Shown: positions 1 to 8,578 of the stretch, piece after piece
Numbering within the stretch: the first letter of the stretch is position 1
Layout: the number at the start of each line of letters is the position of its first letter
Assembly (NCBI RefSeq): GCF_000689255.1
Contig: NZ_HG964446.1
Location: forward strand, 1,168,484-1,232,483
Direction of reading: 5' to 3'
DNA length: 64,000 bases
Origin: Mycobacterium triplex
Lineage (GTDB): Bacteria; Actinomycetota; Actinomycetes; Mycobacteriales; Mycobacteriaceae
Translations under genes and position numbers: made by a program
The notes under the pieces: model-generated
Told to the model about the DNA's origin: nothing
Database searches by the model: none
Seen by the model: the letters and a program-made list of their open reading frames with translations, nothing else

Positions 1-364
1 TCCCGATTTGCAATTCGAACCCGTCCCGGGTCCGGCCGAACGGGGTGAACATCACCCCGGCGTTGTTCATCAACACATGCACGGCGGGTGTGATATCGCG
101 GATCGCCGTCGCCGCCGCGCGGACGCTGGACAGCGCGGTGAGGTCGAGCTCGACGGTCGAGGTCGTCGCACCCGGTACTTCGGCTCGCACCCACGCGTCG
201 GCCTCGGCCAGGGCGTCTTGGTTGCGCGCCGCCAGGATCACGTGGGCGCCCGCGGCGGCCAGCGCTCGCGCCGACTCCCGGCCCAGGCCGGACGAGGCTC
301 CGGTGATCACACATGTCTTGCCGGACAGGTCGATTCCCTCGACCACCCCCAGGGCGGTCCTCAT
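1..364 (-). CDS. Short-chain dehydrogenase/reductase, 3' end cut by window edge
   Basis: Only the first 121 residues are inside the window. They show a classical SDR Rossmann start: a TGASSGLG cofactor-binding motif near residue 20, then a NNAGV motif, and a DGFELQIG segment typical of retinol-dehydrogenase-like SDRs. The active-site YxxxK lies beyond the edge. The ATG overlaps the stop of the upstream LuxC-like gene as ATGA, so the gene is the third member of a LuxE-LuxC-SDR operon. By context it could reduce the fatty aldehyde made by LuxC to an alcohol; this role is inferred, not visible in the sequence. Confidence 0.85.
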   Translation of the reverse strand, partial: MRTALGVVEGIDLSGKTCVITGASSGLGRESARALAAAGAHVILAARNQDALAEADAWVRAEVPGATTSTVELDLTALSSVRAAATAIRDITPAVHVLMNNAGVMFTPFGRTRDGFELQIG

Positions 365-1818
365 CGGCGGGCGAGTTGCCAGAGCGGAACGACCGTGGCC
401 GGGTCGCATTCTTCGTCGACGATCCACTTGCACATCCGCCGGATCGGTTCGATGGCGTCCTGAGGCATCGCGATCGCGACGCTGCACGCGTAGCCCAGGC
501 TGGTCAGCCGCTGGGCGCCGAACAGCGGCAGCGTGTTTCGCAACTGTCGCTTGAGCGACTCGGGATAGATGCCGATCGTCTGAGTGTAGGCGTTGACTGC
601 GGCGGTCACCCTGTCGATGCTATCGACCGGCACGATGTTGGCGACGCGCCCCGACAACATCGGCGAATAGTCGACCGGTTCGTCGAATTGGGAGACGACG
701 ATCGCGCCTTCGCACTGCTCGCCGCCGATCACCCGATAGAAGTCGTCGGTCAGGCGCGAGGCCTCGAGATGATCGAGCAACTCGCGGTTGGGATAGCGCG
801 GCGCGGTGCTGACGATGTCGGGCAGCGAGACCAGTTCTTGGTAGATCAATTCGCCGAGCCGGTTCGCATCGGCCAACCCGTCGGCGTCGGTTCCGCTGAG
901 CACATAGATGACCCGGGCGTTGGCGCAGCCTTCCTGATTGGCCACGCCGATGTCGGTTGCGGCCCGTCGCGCCACCTCACGCAAGGTGTCGTCGTCGGCG
1001 AACGCCTCCGGGCCGATGATCGTCGCGCTGCGTTTCGGATCGAGCGCGATCAGCTCCAAACCCGGCTGGATGTACCGGGTTACGTGCTTGACCGACGCCA
1101 TCCCGCCCCACGCCACGATCTTTTCGATGTGCTGGGGCCGGTAGAGCTGCTCTTCGACGGCCAGATCGCCACCCTTCCAATACCCGACCGCCAGGTGCCG
1201 GGTGATCGGATGGTCCGGCGCCACATCGGCAAGCGTGCGGGCGATGGCGATCGCGGTCAGCGGATCGTTGGACGGGGCCTTGATGATGACGTCGGATCGG
1301 GTGATCACCGACCGCAGGATCGTCACCGCCGACACCAATCCGCCGTTGCCCGCCGGGATGTGCAGCAGTCGGGATCCGAAGGCGCGCACCCGTAGTTCGC
1401 GTCCGTCGTGCAACGTTTGCGGGACCCATCCGTTGAGGTAGTCCAAACCGACCTGGCTGTCCGCGATTTCGGTGACGTTCTCCCGCGAAAACAGCGGCCG
1501 CAGTACGCGATAGCTGTTCTTCATCATCTCGGTCGGCAGCACGTTGGCGACCAGCGAGGCCTCGTAGGCTTCCTGCAGATGGGTGTTCGACTCGAAGTCC
1601 AGCGCATCGCCGAGGGCGGCCAGTACGTCGAGGATCTCGTCGAAGCTCAGCTCGTAGAGGTCGCTCATCTCGCCGGGGCTGTGCAGCGGCAGCAGCTCGA
1701 CGTACTTGCCCATGTCCGGCGCCTGGAACCGCGAGGCGCCGATGCGGGTGTCGAACGGAACGAGGTCGTCGGTGATGACCTGCCCCCGCAGGAACAGCGG
1801 GACGGTGTAGGCGATCAC
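361..1818 (-). CDS. LuxC-family acyl-CoA/acyl-protein reductase (fatty aldehyde forming)
   Basis: This 485-residue protein resembles the LuxC family, which reduces activated long-chain acyl groups to aldehydes with NADPH through a thioester on a catalytic cysteine. The segment around residues 293-300 (NQEGCAN) places a cysteine, Cys298, where the nucleophile of the aldehyde dehydrogenase-like fold is expected. Length agrees with LuxC (about 480). The start is GTG and overlaps the LuxE-like stop as GTGA, indicating translational coupling. No luxA or luxB luciferase gene is visible anywhere in the window, so the aldehyde probably serves lipid metabolism or another pathway rather than light. Substrate chain length cannot be read from the sequence. 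Confidence 0.85.
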   Translation of the reverse strand: MIAYTVPLFLRGQVITDDLVPFDTRIGASRFQAPDMGKYVELLPLHSPGEMSDLYELSFDEILDVLAALGDALDFESNTHLQEAYEASLVANVLPTEMMKNSYRVLRPLFSRENVTEIADSQVGLDYLNGWVPQTLHDGRELRVRAFGSRLLHIPAGNGGLVSAVTILRSVITRSDVIIKAPSNDPLTAIAIARTLADVAPDHPITRHLAVGYWKGGDLAVEEQLYRPQHIEKIVAWGGMASVKHVTRYIQPGLELIALDPKRSATIIGPEAFADDDTLREVARRAATDIGVANQEGCANARVIYVLSGTDADGLADANRLGELIYQELVSLPDIVSTAPRYPNRELLDHLEASRLTDDFYRVIGGEQCEGAIVVSQFDEPVDYSPMLSGRVANIVPVDSIDRVTAAVNAYTQTIGIYPESLKRQLRNTLPLFGAQRLTSLGYACSVAIAMPQDAIEPIRRMCKWIVDEECDPATVVPLWQLARR

Positions 1819-3245
1819 AGCTCGACTCCCTTCATGAAGTTCACCGCCTCGTTATGCACCTCATGTGTTGCGGCGCAAGTGATCCGGTCGTCTTCGACAC
1901 CCTGCTTCTCGCTGTAGCGCATGATGTCGCGCTCGAACGCGAGGCTGGCCTGACCGCACGGGCAGTGCAGGTCCCAGTCGATCGTGACCTCGTCGCCCGA
2001 GATGACGCCGCCCCAATGCGCGCGCAGCAGGATGTCGTAGACCGCGGCGCGTCCGGTCTGCACGCCGGTCCGGGGGAGTGGCTCGCTGGTGTCCGGGTCG
2101 AGCACGAAAGGCACCACCCATGGCGCGACGTGGTAACGGCCCTCGCTGCAGCCCCAATGGAAGGTGCTCGACTCCGAGAAGCCGTAGCCGACCTGGATGC
2201 GGTCGACGCCGAGGAAGTCCTTGATGACGTCCATGAAATCATCAGGCAGCGCAACGCCTTTCATACCGCCGCCGGTGAGGATCGCGGAGTCGGGGGAGAA
2301 GACGTTACGCACGCCGCGCTCCAGGCCCGCCTTGGCGATGTCGTACATCAGGTGGTACGTGCCGAGCATGAACACTCGCTTGCCGCGCAACTGCTCGGTG
2401 ATGCGGGCGAAGAACGCATCCATGTCCTGGGCCTGGCGGGCCTGCATGGCGATGAACTCGTCCTTGCGGGCGGCCAGCGCCGGGTCGATCTGCAGGCGGT
2501 CGAGTTCACCGCGCGACGCCGCCGCGCGCATCTTGGACGCCAGGAACATCAGGTCGGTGTCGACCGCGAACGGGTAGAGCGCGTGAAACCGGGATTCGTC
2601 GCCGCCGGTGAAACCGCGCTTGATCATGTTGGCAATGCGCAGATGACCAAGCTTGCCATTGGCGAAGTTCGGCCACACCACATCGACCGACGGGTTGAGT
2701 TCGGCGTCGGTCGGCTCCCGGCCGAAGGTTTGGAACAGGCAGATCTTCCACAGCGTCATGCCTTCTTCGGCGCCGCGTTTGTCCTTGGGCAGGATCGAGA
2801 TGGTTCCGGTGGTGCCGCTGGAGGTGATGACCTCGAGCGGCGTCTGCGCGTCGAGTCGCTCGATCCAGTCGTCGATCCCGGTGCAGCCGTCGGTGTCCAC
2901 GCCCGCCAGGTCGTAGCTGGTGAGCTTGTCCAGCCACTTGGTCATCAGGTCGAAGCGCTTCCTGTCCACCAGTGCGGCCGGGTACGACTTGAATGCGGTA
3001 TGCGAAAACAGCAGTGGTACAACGTCATTGAACTGGTTGAGTTCTTTGATGCCCAGCCGGTCGGCCAGTTTGCGCAGCATCTCGATGTCCCGGTAGTGCT
3101 CGCGAAATCGGATGCCCATGGCCTGGCGCTGCAGCTCTTCGAGCTCGTCGCGACCGATGCTGTGCATTCGCGTGTAGGACTGGCCGAAGAAGCCGATCGG
3201 GTCGTTCATGAACTCGGTCACCGGCCGCGCCGCCGTACTCGTCAT
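1815..3245 (-). CDS. LuxE-like acyl-protein synthetase / adenylate-forming enzyme
   Basis: A 476-residue adenylate-forming enzyme of the LuxE/PaaK type. The phosphate-binding TSSGTTG motif is at residues 141-147 and a CPCG motif lies near the C-terminus (Cys428 and Cys430). LuxE activates a fatty acid as acyl-AMP and hands it to a cysteine and then to LuxC. The gene is directly upstream of the LuxC-like gene with a GTGA overlap. An in-frame TTG at 3299 would add 18 residues that look non-coding and run through a 14-bp palindrome, so the ATG at 3245 is preferred. The substrate is unknown and could also be an aromatic acid, as in PaaK relatives. Confidence 0.8.
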   Translation of the reverse strand: MTSTAARPVTEFMNDPIGFFGQSYTRMHSIGRDELEELQRQAMGIRFREHYRDIEMLRKLADRLGIKELNQFNDVVPLLFSHTAFKSYPAALVDRKRFDLMTKWLDKLTSYDLAGVDTDGCTGIDDWIERLDAQTPLEVITSSGTTGTISILPKDKRGAEEGMTLWKICLFQTFGREPTDAELNPSVDVVWPNFANGKLGHLRIANMIKRGFTGGDESRFHALYPFAVDTDLMFLASKMRAAASRGELDRLQIDPALAARKDEFIAMQARQAQDMDAFFARITEQLRGKRVFMLGTYHLMYDIAKAGLERGVRNVFSPDSAILTGGGMKGVALPDDFMDVIKDFLGVDRIQVGYGFSESSTFHWGCSEGRYHVAPWVVPFVLDPDTSEPLPRTGVQTGRAAVYDILLRAHWGGVISGDEVTIDWDLHCPCGQASLAFERDIMRYSEKQGVEDDRITCAATHEVHNEAVNFMKGVEL

Positions 3246-3284
3246 CGGGCCATGGTAAACAGGTGATGCAGCTGAGCGCAATAG

Positions 3285-3298
3285 TGCAGTTAACTGCA
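3285..3298. promoter_or_regulatory. Perfect 14-bp palindrome upstream of the LuxE-LuxC operon (operator candidate)
   Basis: TGCAGTTAACTGCA is a perfect 14-bp inverted repeat about 40 bp upstream of the preferred ATG of the LuxE-like gene. Position and symmetry fit a repressor operator. No regulator gene is adjacent within this operon; the nearest TetR gene is at 5828. The binding protein is unknown. Confidence 0.4.
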
Positions 3299-3311
3299 AA
3301 ATACTGGTCGC

Positions 3312-3369
3312 CGAGCGTGGGGCCTATGGATCGATTCGCGGCAGTTCTGGTACGTAGGCCCCACACTCG
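3312..3369. repeat. 58-bp imperfect palindromic element, solitary copy
   Basis: The element begins CGAGCGTGGGGCCTA and ends TAGGCCCCACACTCG; the 16-base outer arms pair with one mismatch. Two further elements of exactly the same length lie at 21423-21480 and 22352-22409, and the first 19 bases here are identical to those of the copy at 22352. This copy is alone in the gap between the MFS exporter and the LuxE-like gene, like a non-autonomous REP- or MITE-type insertion. It could also act as a terminator hairpin for the exporter. Confidence 0.75.
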
Positions 3370-3398
3370 GGGCGGCCGCGGCCGGTAGCGCCGGGCCG

Positions 3399-4853
3399 TT
3401 ATCCCACGGAAGCGGGTTCGGTGAGCACGACGTCGGCGGTGGTACGACGCGGGTTGACGACGCAGACGGTGGCAATCAGGGCGGCGATGAAGAACAACGC
3501 CGCGGCGATCTGCAGCAGCCGGGCGAAACTGGCATCGGTGAGCGTGCCCGCGGCGATCAATCCCACGCATGCCACGGCGGTCAGCGCCGACGTCCGGCCC
3601 ACCGCGTTTTGCACCGCCGCCGCGATTCCGCTGCGGCCGGCGTCGACGGAGGACAGGTTCAACGCGCCCAACGGCGTCGTGGTGAGCACCAGTCCGATGG
3701 CCAGCACGGTCGTGCCGGGCAGCAGATTCGAGACGATCGTGAACCCGTGGCCGGGCCGAATGAGCATCAGCCCCAGTCCGGCCAGGATGGGGCCCGCCGT
3801 CAGGAAGACGCGAGGCCCGACTCGCGCCGCCAAACCGCCGACGCGCTTGGCGAACAGAAACGACAGCACGGGGTTAGGCAAGGTGGCCAACGCCGCGACC
3901 GTCGCGCAGTAACCGGCAACTTCCTGGGTGTACAGGGCGACGGCAAGGGAGGCCATCGCGATGGCGCCGTAGACGAACGCGGTGATCAAGTTGGAGGCCG
4001 CGAAGTTACCGACCCTGAACAGGCGCAGCGGTATCAGCGGGTGCGGGGCGCGCCGTTGCCAGCTCACGAATGCCAACAGCGCCGCGACCCCGACGATCAG
4101 CGTCGCGACAATGCGACCGGACCATCCGCGCTGCCCGGCCTCGATCAGTGCGTCCACGGTGGCGGCCAGCCCGATCGCCGCCAGCACGGCCCCCCGGACA
4201 TCGAGGCTGGCGCGTTGCGTCGGACGGGGAACGGGGCGCAGCCAAAACGTCAACGCGAAACCGATGACGATCGGGACGGCCGACAACGCATAGATCCAGC
4301 GCCAGCTCAGCAGATCCACGGCCAACCCGCCCAGCAGCGGTCCGATCGCGAACGCGGTACCGGTCCACCCGGTCCAGGTGCCGATCGCTTTGTGACGATC
4401 CTCTGGGGCGAACGTGGAATTGATCATCGCCAGCGACCCCGGCACCAAAAACGCCGCGCCCAGACCTTGGACGATGCGCCCGGTGATCAGCATCACCGGC
4501 GAGGCCGCGGTGGCCGCCAGGGCCGAGCCGGTCCCGAAGGCCACCAGCCCGAAGCGCATGACCGGCACCCGGCCGAACAGGTCGGAAATGGAACCGCCCG
4601 GCAAGATGGCGGCCGCCAGGGCCAGCAGGTAACCGTCGACCACCCACTGCTGCAAGCACAGGCCTCCGCCGAGCTCGCGCTCGGTGGCCGGCAGTGCCAG
4701 GTTGACCACGGTGCTGTCGAGGAAGGCGACCATCGACACCATGACGGCCACCACCATGACCCGGGTGGTGGGCGCGGTCTGGCGAAACCTCGCGAGCAAT
4801 CCCGCTCGGCGTGCCGATCGCACGGCCCCGGGGGACGGCCGTATCACGAGCAT
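3399..4853 (-). CDS. MFS drug exporter, DHA2 (14-TM) family
   Basis: A 484-residue polytopic membrane protein with the length and pattern of the 14-helix EmrB/QacA branch of the major facilitator superfamily, which exports drugs or metabolites with proton motive force. The first helix carries a FLDSTVVNLALP motif typical of DHA2 members. A motif A-like GSISDLFGRVPV loop and a GPLLGGL motif C-like segment follow. The ATG at 4853 is the first in this frame. Just upstream, an 11-residue reading frame with a much better ribosome site overlaps the start (see 4844-4879). The gene lies 153 bp upstream of the LuxE-like gene on the same strand, but a palindrome separates them, so co-transcription is uncertain. 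Confidence 0.88.
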   Translation of the reverse strand: MLVIRPSPGAVRSARRAGLLARFRQTAPTTRVMVVAVMVSMVAFLDSTVVNLALPATERELGGGLCLQQWVVDGYLLALAAAILPGGSISDLFGRVPVMRFGLVAFGTGSALAATAASPVMLITGRIVQGLGAAFLVPGSLAMINSTFAPEDRHKAIGTWTGWTGTAFAIGPLLGGLAVDLLSWRWIYALSAVPIVIGFALTFWLRPVPRPTQRASLDVRGAVLAAIGLAATVDALIEAGQRGWSGRIVATLIVGVAALLAFVSWQRRAPHPLIPLRLFRVGNFAASNLITAFVYGAIAMASLAVALYTQEVAGYCATVAALATLPNPVLSFLFAKRVGGLAARVGPRVFLTAGPILAGLGLMLIRPGHGFTIVSNLLPGTTVLAIGLVLTTTPLGALNLSSVDAGRSGIAAAVQNAVGRTSALTAVACVGLIAAGTLTDASFARLLQIAAALFFIAALIATVCVVNPRRTTADVVLTEPASVG

Positions 4854-4879
4854 GGCCGTCTCACGGGGCGGTCGCTCAT
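4844..4879 (-). other. Possible leader peptide ORF overlapping the MFS start
   Basis: ATG at 4879 opens an 11-codon frame (MSDRPVRRPCS, then TGA) preceded by GAGGAGG at good spacing. It overlaps the exporter ATG by 10 bases in another frame. The exporter ATG itself has no comparable ribosome site. It is either a coupling or regulatory leader ORF, or evidence that the exporter really starts here and a frameshift is present. Confidence 0.3.
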
Positions 4880-4984
4880 CCGAGTCCTCCTCGAGGCCGC
4901 CGTAACGTGTTGGGCCGGCGACCTGTTCAGGATGATGTATGTGAACTGGTTACGTCCGGTGCCGCCGAAACGTTCAGGTGGAAC

Positions 4985-5806
4985 TCATATGATCACCGTT
5001 CGGTGTGGGCCGGGTTGGGCGGCGCGCTCCATCAGCCGCGGTGCCACGACCCGATGCAGCGGGCCGATCGCGGCCCACACCACGCGGGCGGCGATGCCGC
5101 GGCGATAGTGCACGCGAGTGGTGAGCGTGGCACGCCGACCGTCCTCGCGTCGCAGCGTCAGCTCGCCGCGCATCAGCGCACCGCTCGTCGTCAGCACGAG
5201 CTCGTCGGGATCCGAACGCGCGATCGACCAGCCGATGAGGTGATCGGGCGAGGAATGCGGTGCGAGCTGAAATCTCAGGACATGGCGATGGATCCACTGC
5301 ACGACGCCCCCGCCTCGGTCGCTTCGCAGCGCGTCGCGAAACATCTGTTCGGCGCTGCGTGCGTCGCCGTGCGGGATCGGTACTTCGAAGACGTCGGTGT
5401 AATCGGACGCGGTCTGACCGGTCTCGGTCTGCTCGGACAGTGCCGCTGCCGCAATACGTTTGAGTGTCCGCCGCGTCACCACCCGGTGTGCGCCGGTGCC
5501 GATGACCAGGGCGCGATACGCCTTGCCGTGCACGCCCGGGAAGGCCGCCCAGGTGATCGCGCGGAGCCGGGTGCGGCCCGCGGATTCGGCGTCCAGCTCG
5601 AACACCCACCGGTAGACCGCGAACAGGTGGCGGCCCCGCAGCGCGAAGCGTTCGGGCTGCCGTGCCTCGTCGAGCACGAAACCGATTGGCACGGTGAAAG
5701 GGTCGTGCGGGTCGCGGCACATCACCCGCAGCAGCGCCGACCACGTTTCTGCGCGATCCGCGTCGAGGGTTATGGCATGCTCATCGATATAGGGTAATCG
5801 TTCCAT
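4985..5806 (-). CDS. Two-part SRPBCC-like / DUF2867-like protein of unknown function
   Basis: A 273-residue soluble protein. The N-terminal 120 residues have the look of a START/SRPBCC-type lipid-binding fold. The C-terminal half, with the stretch around HLIGWSIARSDPDELVL followed by strand-rich sequence and a basic helix, resembles DUF2867 proteins. No catalytic residues are recognised. The ATG at 5806 was chosen because it sits 21 bp from the divergent TetR start at 5828 and because sequence further upstream reads as non-coding. The arrangement suggests control by that TetR protein. The function is unknown and the family assignment is from general resemblance only. Confidence 0.7.
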   Translation of the reverse strand: MERLPYIDEHAITLDADRAETWSALLRVMCRDPHDPFTVPIGFVLDEARQPERFALRGRHLFAVYRWVFELDAESAGRTRLRAITWAAFPGVHGKAYRALVIGTGAHRVVTRRTLKRIAAAALSEQTETGQTASDYTDVFEVPIPHGDARSAEQMFRDALRSDRGGGVVQWIHRHVLRFQLAPHSSPDHLIGWSIARSDPDELVLTTSGALMRGELTLRREDGRRATLTTRVHYRRGIAARVVWAAIGPLHRVVAPRLMERAAQPGPHRTVII

Positions 5807-5827
5807 ATAGAAGGATCGTACTAGATC

Positions 5828-6433
5828 ATGGCACCTCCGCGGAAGCATGAAACCGATGTGATCCTCGACGCGGCCCGAACGCTGGTGCTCGAGGGCGGGC
5901 CCCGCGCGGCCAGTGTCGCGGCGATCGCGAAATCCAGCGGCGCGCCGGCGGGCACGCTGTATCACCGTTTCGGCAACCGCGACGGCATCTTGGCGGCCGC
6001 GTGGCTGCGCGCGCTGGAACGCTTCCAGTCCCGGGCGATGGCGGCCTCGGAGACCAACCGCGATACGCCGGTGGACACCGCGGTCGCGATGGCGGTGACC
6101 GCGATCAGCTTCGCGCGTGAGCTCCCGGAGGATGCCCGGCTGCTGCTGACCATCCGCCCGGCTGACCTGCTCGACGACGAGCCCGACGCGCAGTTTCAGG
6201 AGACGGTGGCCGCGATGAACGCGCCGCTGACCGAACGGATCGGTGTGCTGACCCGAAAACTATACGGGCGCAAGGATTCCCGATCCGTTGACGCCGTTGC
6301 CCGCGCGGTTGCCGACCTGCCCTATGCCGTCGTCCGGCGCCACGCCCGCGACGATCCGATGCCGTCCTGGCTGGAGGCCGACGTCGCGGTGTCGGTGCGG
6401 GCGGTGCTAGAGAGCTTTGGCGAACGCCCGTAG
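5828..6433 (+). CDS. TetR-family transcriptional regulator
   Basis: A 201-residue TetR-type repressor. The N-terminal 55 residues form the helix-turn-helix domain, with AAIAKSSGAPAGTLYHRFGNRDGIL as DNA-recognition helix and following turn (roughly residues 33-57). The remainder is the helical ligand-binding domain. The gene is divergent from the DUF2867-like gene with only 21 bp between the start codons, so one operator could control both. An AGAAGGA ribosome site lies about 12 bases before the ATG. Its 3' end overlaps the convergent AAA ATPase gene by 27 bp. The ligand is unknown. Confidence 0.88.
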   Translation: MAPPRKHETDVILDAARTLVLEGGPRAASVAAIAKSSGAPAGTLYHRFGNRDGILAAAWLRALERFQSRAMAASETNRDTPVDTAVAMAVTAISFARELPEDARLLLTIRPADLLDDEPDAQFQETVAAMNAPLTERIGVLTRKLYGRKDSRSVDAVARAVADLPYAVVRRHARDDPMPSWLEADVAVSVRAVLESFGERP

Positions 6434-8578
6434 CGACTCCACCTGAACCGGGTCCAGGGAGGGCCGCACGGTTTGGCGGGCCGCTTCCAGGTCGGCGGCC
6501 GTCACATCGGCGGCGTCGATGCAGCGCCGCATCGCGGTGAGTGCGGCCTCGCGCAGCAGCGCCACGCAGTCGGCCGCGCTGTACCCGTCGAGTTCGGCGG
6601 CGATGTCGTCGAGATCGACATCGGAGCTCAGCGGGATGGATTTGGCTGCGGTCCTTAAGATTTCGCGACGCGCAGCCGCATCGGGCGGCTCGACGAACAC
6701 CAGCCGCTCCAGGCGGCCCGGGCGCAGCAGCGCCGGATCGATCAGATCGGGCCGGTTGGTGGCGCCCAGCACCACGACGTCACGCAGCGGGTCGATGCCG
6801 TCGAGCTCGGTCAGCAGCGCGGCCACCACCCGGTCGGTCACGCCCGAGTCGAAGCTCTGCCCCCGCCGGGGGGCCAGCGCGTCCACCTCGTCGAGAAACA
6901 CCAGCGACGGCGCCGAATCCCGTGCCCGACGGAACAATTCGCGGACGGCCTTCTCCGATGCGCCCACCCATTTGTCCATCAGCTCGGAGCCTTTGACCGC
7001 GTGCACGCTCAGCTGCCCGGTGCTGGCCAGCGCGCGGACCACGAAGGTCTTGCCGCAGCCGGGCGGACCGTAGAGCAGCACGCCGCGCGGCGGATCGACA
7101 CCGAGGCGCGTGAAGGTGTCGGGGTGCTGCAGCGGCCACAGCACCGCTTCGGTCAGTGCCTGCTTGGCGTCGGCCATGTCACCGACATCGTCGAGCGTCA
7201 CGTCGCCGATGGTCAGCTCTTCGCTGGCCGAGCGCGACAGCGGCCGGATCACCGACAACGCGCCGACCAGGTCGTCCTGGTTCAGTTTCGGTGGCTGACC
7301 GTCGGCGCTGGCCCGCGACGCCGCCCGCAGCGCTGCTTCGCGCACCAGCGCGGCCAGGTCTGCGGCGACGAAACCCGGTGTCCGGCCAGCGATTTCATCG
7401 AGGTCCAGCTCGCCGGTGGGCGCGGACTTCAGAATCGTCTCCAGCAGCGCCTTGCGGGTCGCGCCGTCGGGGAGCGGCAAGCCGAGTTCCCGGTCGCACA
7501 GCTCGGGGGAGCGCAGCCGCGGGTCGAGTTGGTCGGGTCGCGCCGACGTGGCGATCAACGCCACGCCGTCGGTGGCCACCGCGGCGCGCAGCTCGGCGAG
7601 GATCAGGGCGGCCACCGGCTCGGCGGTGGCCGGTAGCAGCGCGTCGGCGTCGGTGATCAGCAGCACGCCGCCGCCATCACGGATTGCGGTGACCGCCCCG
7701 GCCACCGTCTTGAGCCGGTCTTCGGCCGCCAGCGCGCCCACCTCCGGGCCGTCGAGTTCGACCAGCCTGCGGCCCGCGCACACCGCACGCACCATCGTCG
7801 ACTTGCCGACACCGGCCGGGCCCGACACCAGCACGCCCAAATTCGTGCTGGCGCCGAGGGTTTGCAGCAGATGCGGTTCGTCGAGGGCCAGCTTGAGCCA
7901 TTCGCTGAGCTTGCCCGCCTGCACCTGGGAACCCTTGAGATCGTCGACTCCGATGGCGGGATCGGCGACCGCGACACGCTCCGGTCGAGGCGCCGCGGTG
8001 CCGACCGGGGCGCCGTCGCCCCAGGACACCAACGAGTTCGGTTGCACGCTGACCGGTCCGTCGGGGTCCACGCCCGTGACGGTGAGCAGCTCCGAAGTCC
8101 AGCTGATCCCGACCGCCGCCGCCAGCGCCCGGCTGGCCGCGGACGTCGAGGTGCCGGGGCCGAGGTCGCGGGGCAGCAGCGACACCGCGTCGCCCACCGT
8201 CATCACCTTGCCCAGCAGGGCCTGCCGCAGGGTGGCCGAGGTAATCGATTGGACGGCAAGCGAAGAGCCGTTCAGGGTGACCGACCGCGCGCCGTAGACC
8301 GTGACCGCGCTGACGATCACCGTGGTGCCTTCACGCAGCCCGGCGTTGGACAGCGTCACGTCGTCGAGCAGCACCGTGCTCACCGGGATGGCCGTCTCGG
8401 CCAGTCCCGCGACCGCCGCAGTGGTTCGCGATCCCGTCAGCGATACCGCGTCCCACTCCCGGATGCCCAGGGCGGCAACGGCATTGGGGTGCATTCGGAT
8501 GACGCCACGGCGCGAGTCGACGGCTGAGGTGTTCAGCCGGGCGGTCAGCGTCAGCTGTCCGGACCCCGCACCGGTCAT
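6407..8578 (-). CDS. Tandem AAA+ ATPase, VCP/Cdc48-like (Rv0435c orthologue)
   Basis: A 723-residue protein with an N-terminal double-psi barrel-like region (about 1-200) and two AAA+ domains. The first has Walker A GPAGVGKST and a Walker B-like LLITDADAL. The second has Walker A GPPGCGKTF, Walker B LVFLDEVDAL and a typical second region of homology. This is the architecture of actinobacterial Cdc48/VCP-like unfoldases. The first AAA domain has Asp-Ala in place of the usual Asp-Glu of Walker B, so it may bind but hydrolyse ATP poorly. The ATG at 8578 overlaps the pssA stop as ATGA; upstream in-frame codons belong to pssA. The size agrees with Rv0435c. Confidence 0.92.
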   Translation of the reverse strand: MTGAGSGQLTLTARLNTSAVDSRRGVIRMHPNAVAALGIREWDAVSLTGSRTTAAVAGLAETAIPVSTVLLDDVTLSNAGLREGTTVIVSAVTVYGARSVTLNGSSLAVQSITSATLRQALLGKVMTVGDAVSLLPRDLGPGTSTSAASRALAAAVGISWTSELLTVTGVDPDGPVSVQPNSLVSWGDGAPVGTAAPRPERVAVADPAIGVDDLKGSQVQAGKLSEWLKLALDEPHLLQTLGASTNLGVLVSGPAGVGKSTMVRAVCAGRRLVELDGPEVGALAAEDRLKTVAGAVTAIRDGGGVLLITDADALLPATAEPVAALILAELRAAVATDGVALIATSARPDQLDPRLRSPELCDRELGLPLPDGATRKALLETILKSAPTGELDLDEIAGRTPGFVAADLAALVREAALRAASRASADGQPPKLNQDDLVGALSVIRPLSRSASEELTIGDVTLDDVGDMADAKQALTEAVLWPLQHPDTFTRLGVDPPRGVLLYGPPGCGKTFVVRALASTGQLSVHAVKGSELMDKWVGASEKAVRELFRRARDSAPSLVFLDEVDALAPRRGQSFDSGVTDRVVAALLTELDGIDPLRDVVVLGATNRPDLIDPALLRPGRLERLVFVEPPDAAARREILRTAAKSIPLSSDVDLDDIAAELDGYSAADCVALLREAALTAMRRCIDAADVTAADLEAARQTVRPSLDPVQVESLRAFAKAL

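Noticed and set aside
3246..3299. TTG start at 3299 for the LuxE-like gene
   Set aside because: It would add 18 residues of poor coding character and run the gene through the 14-bp palindrome; ATG at 3245 is better.
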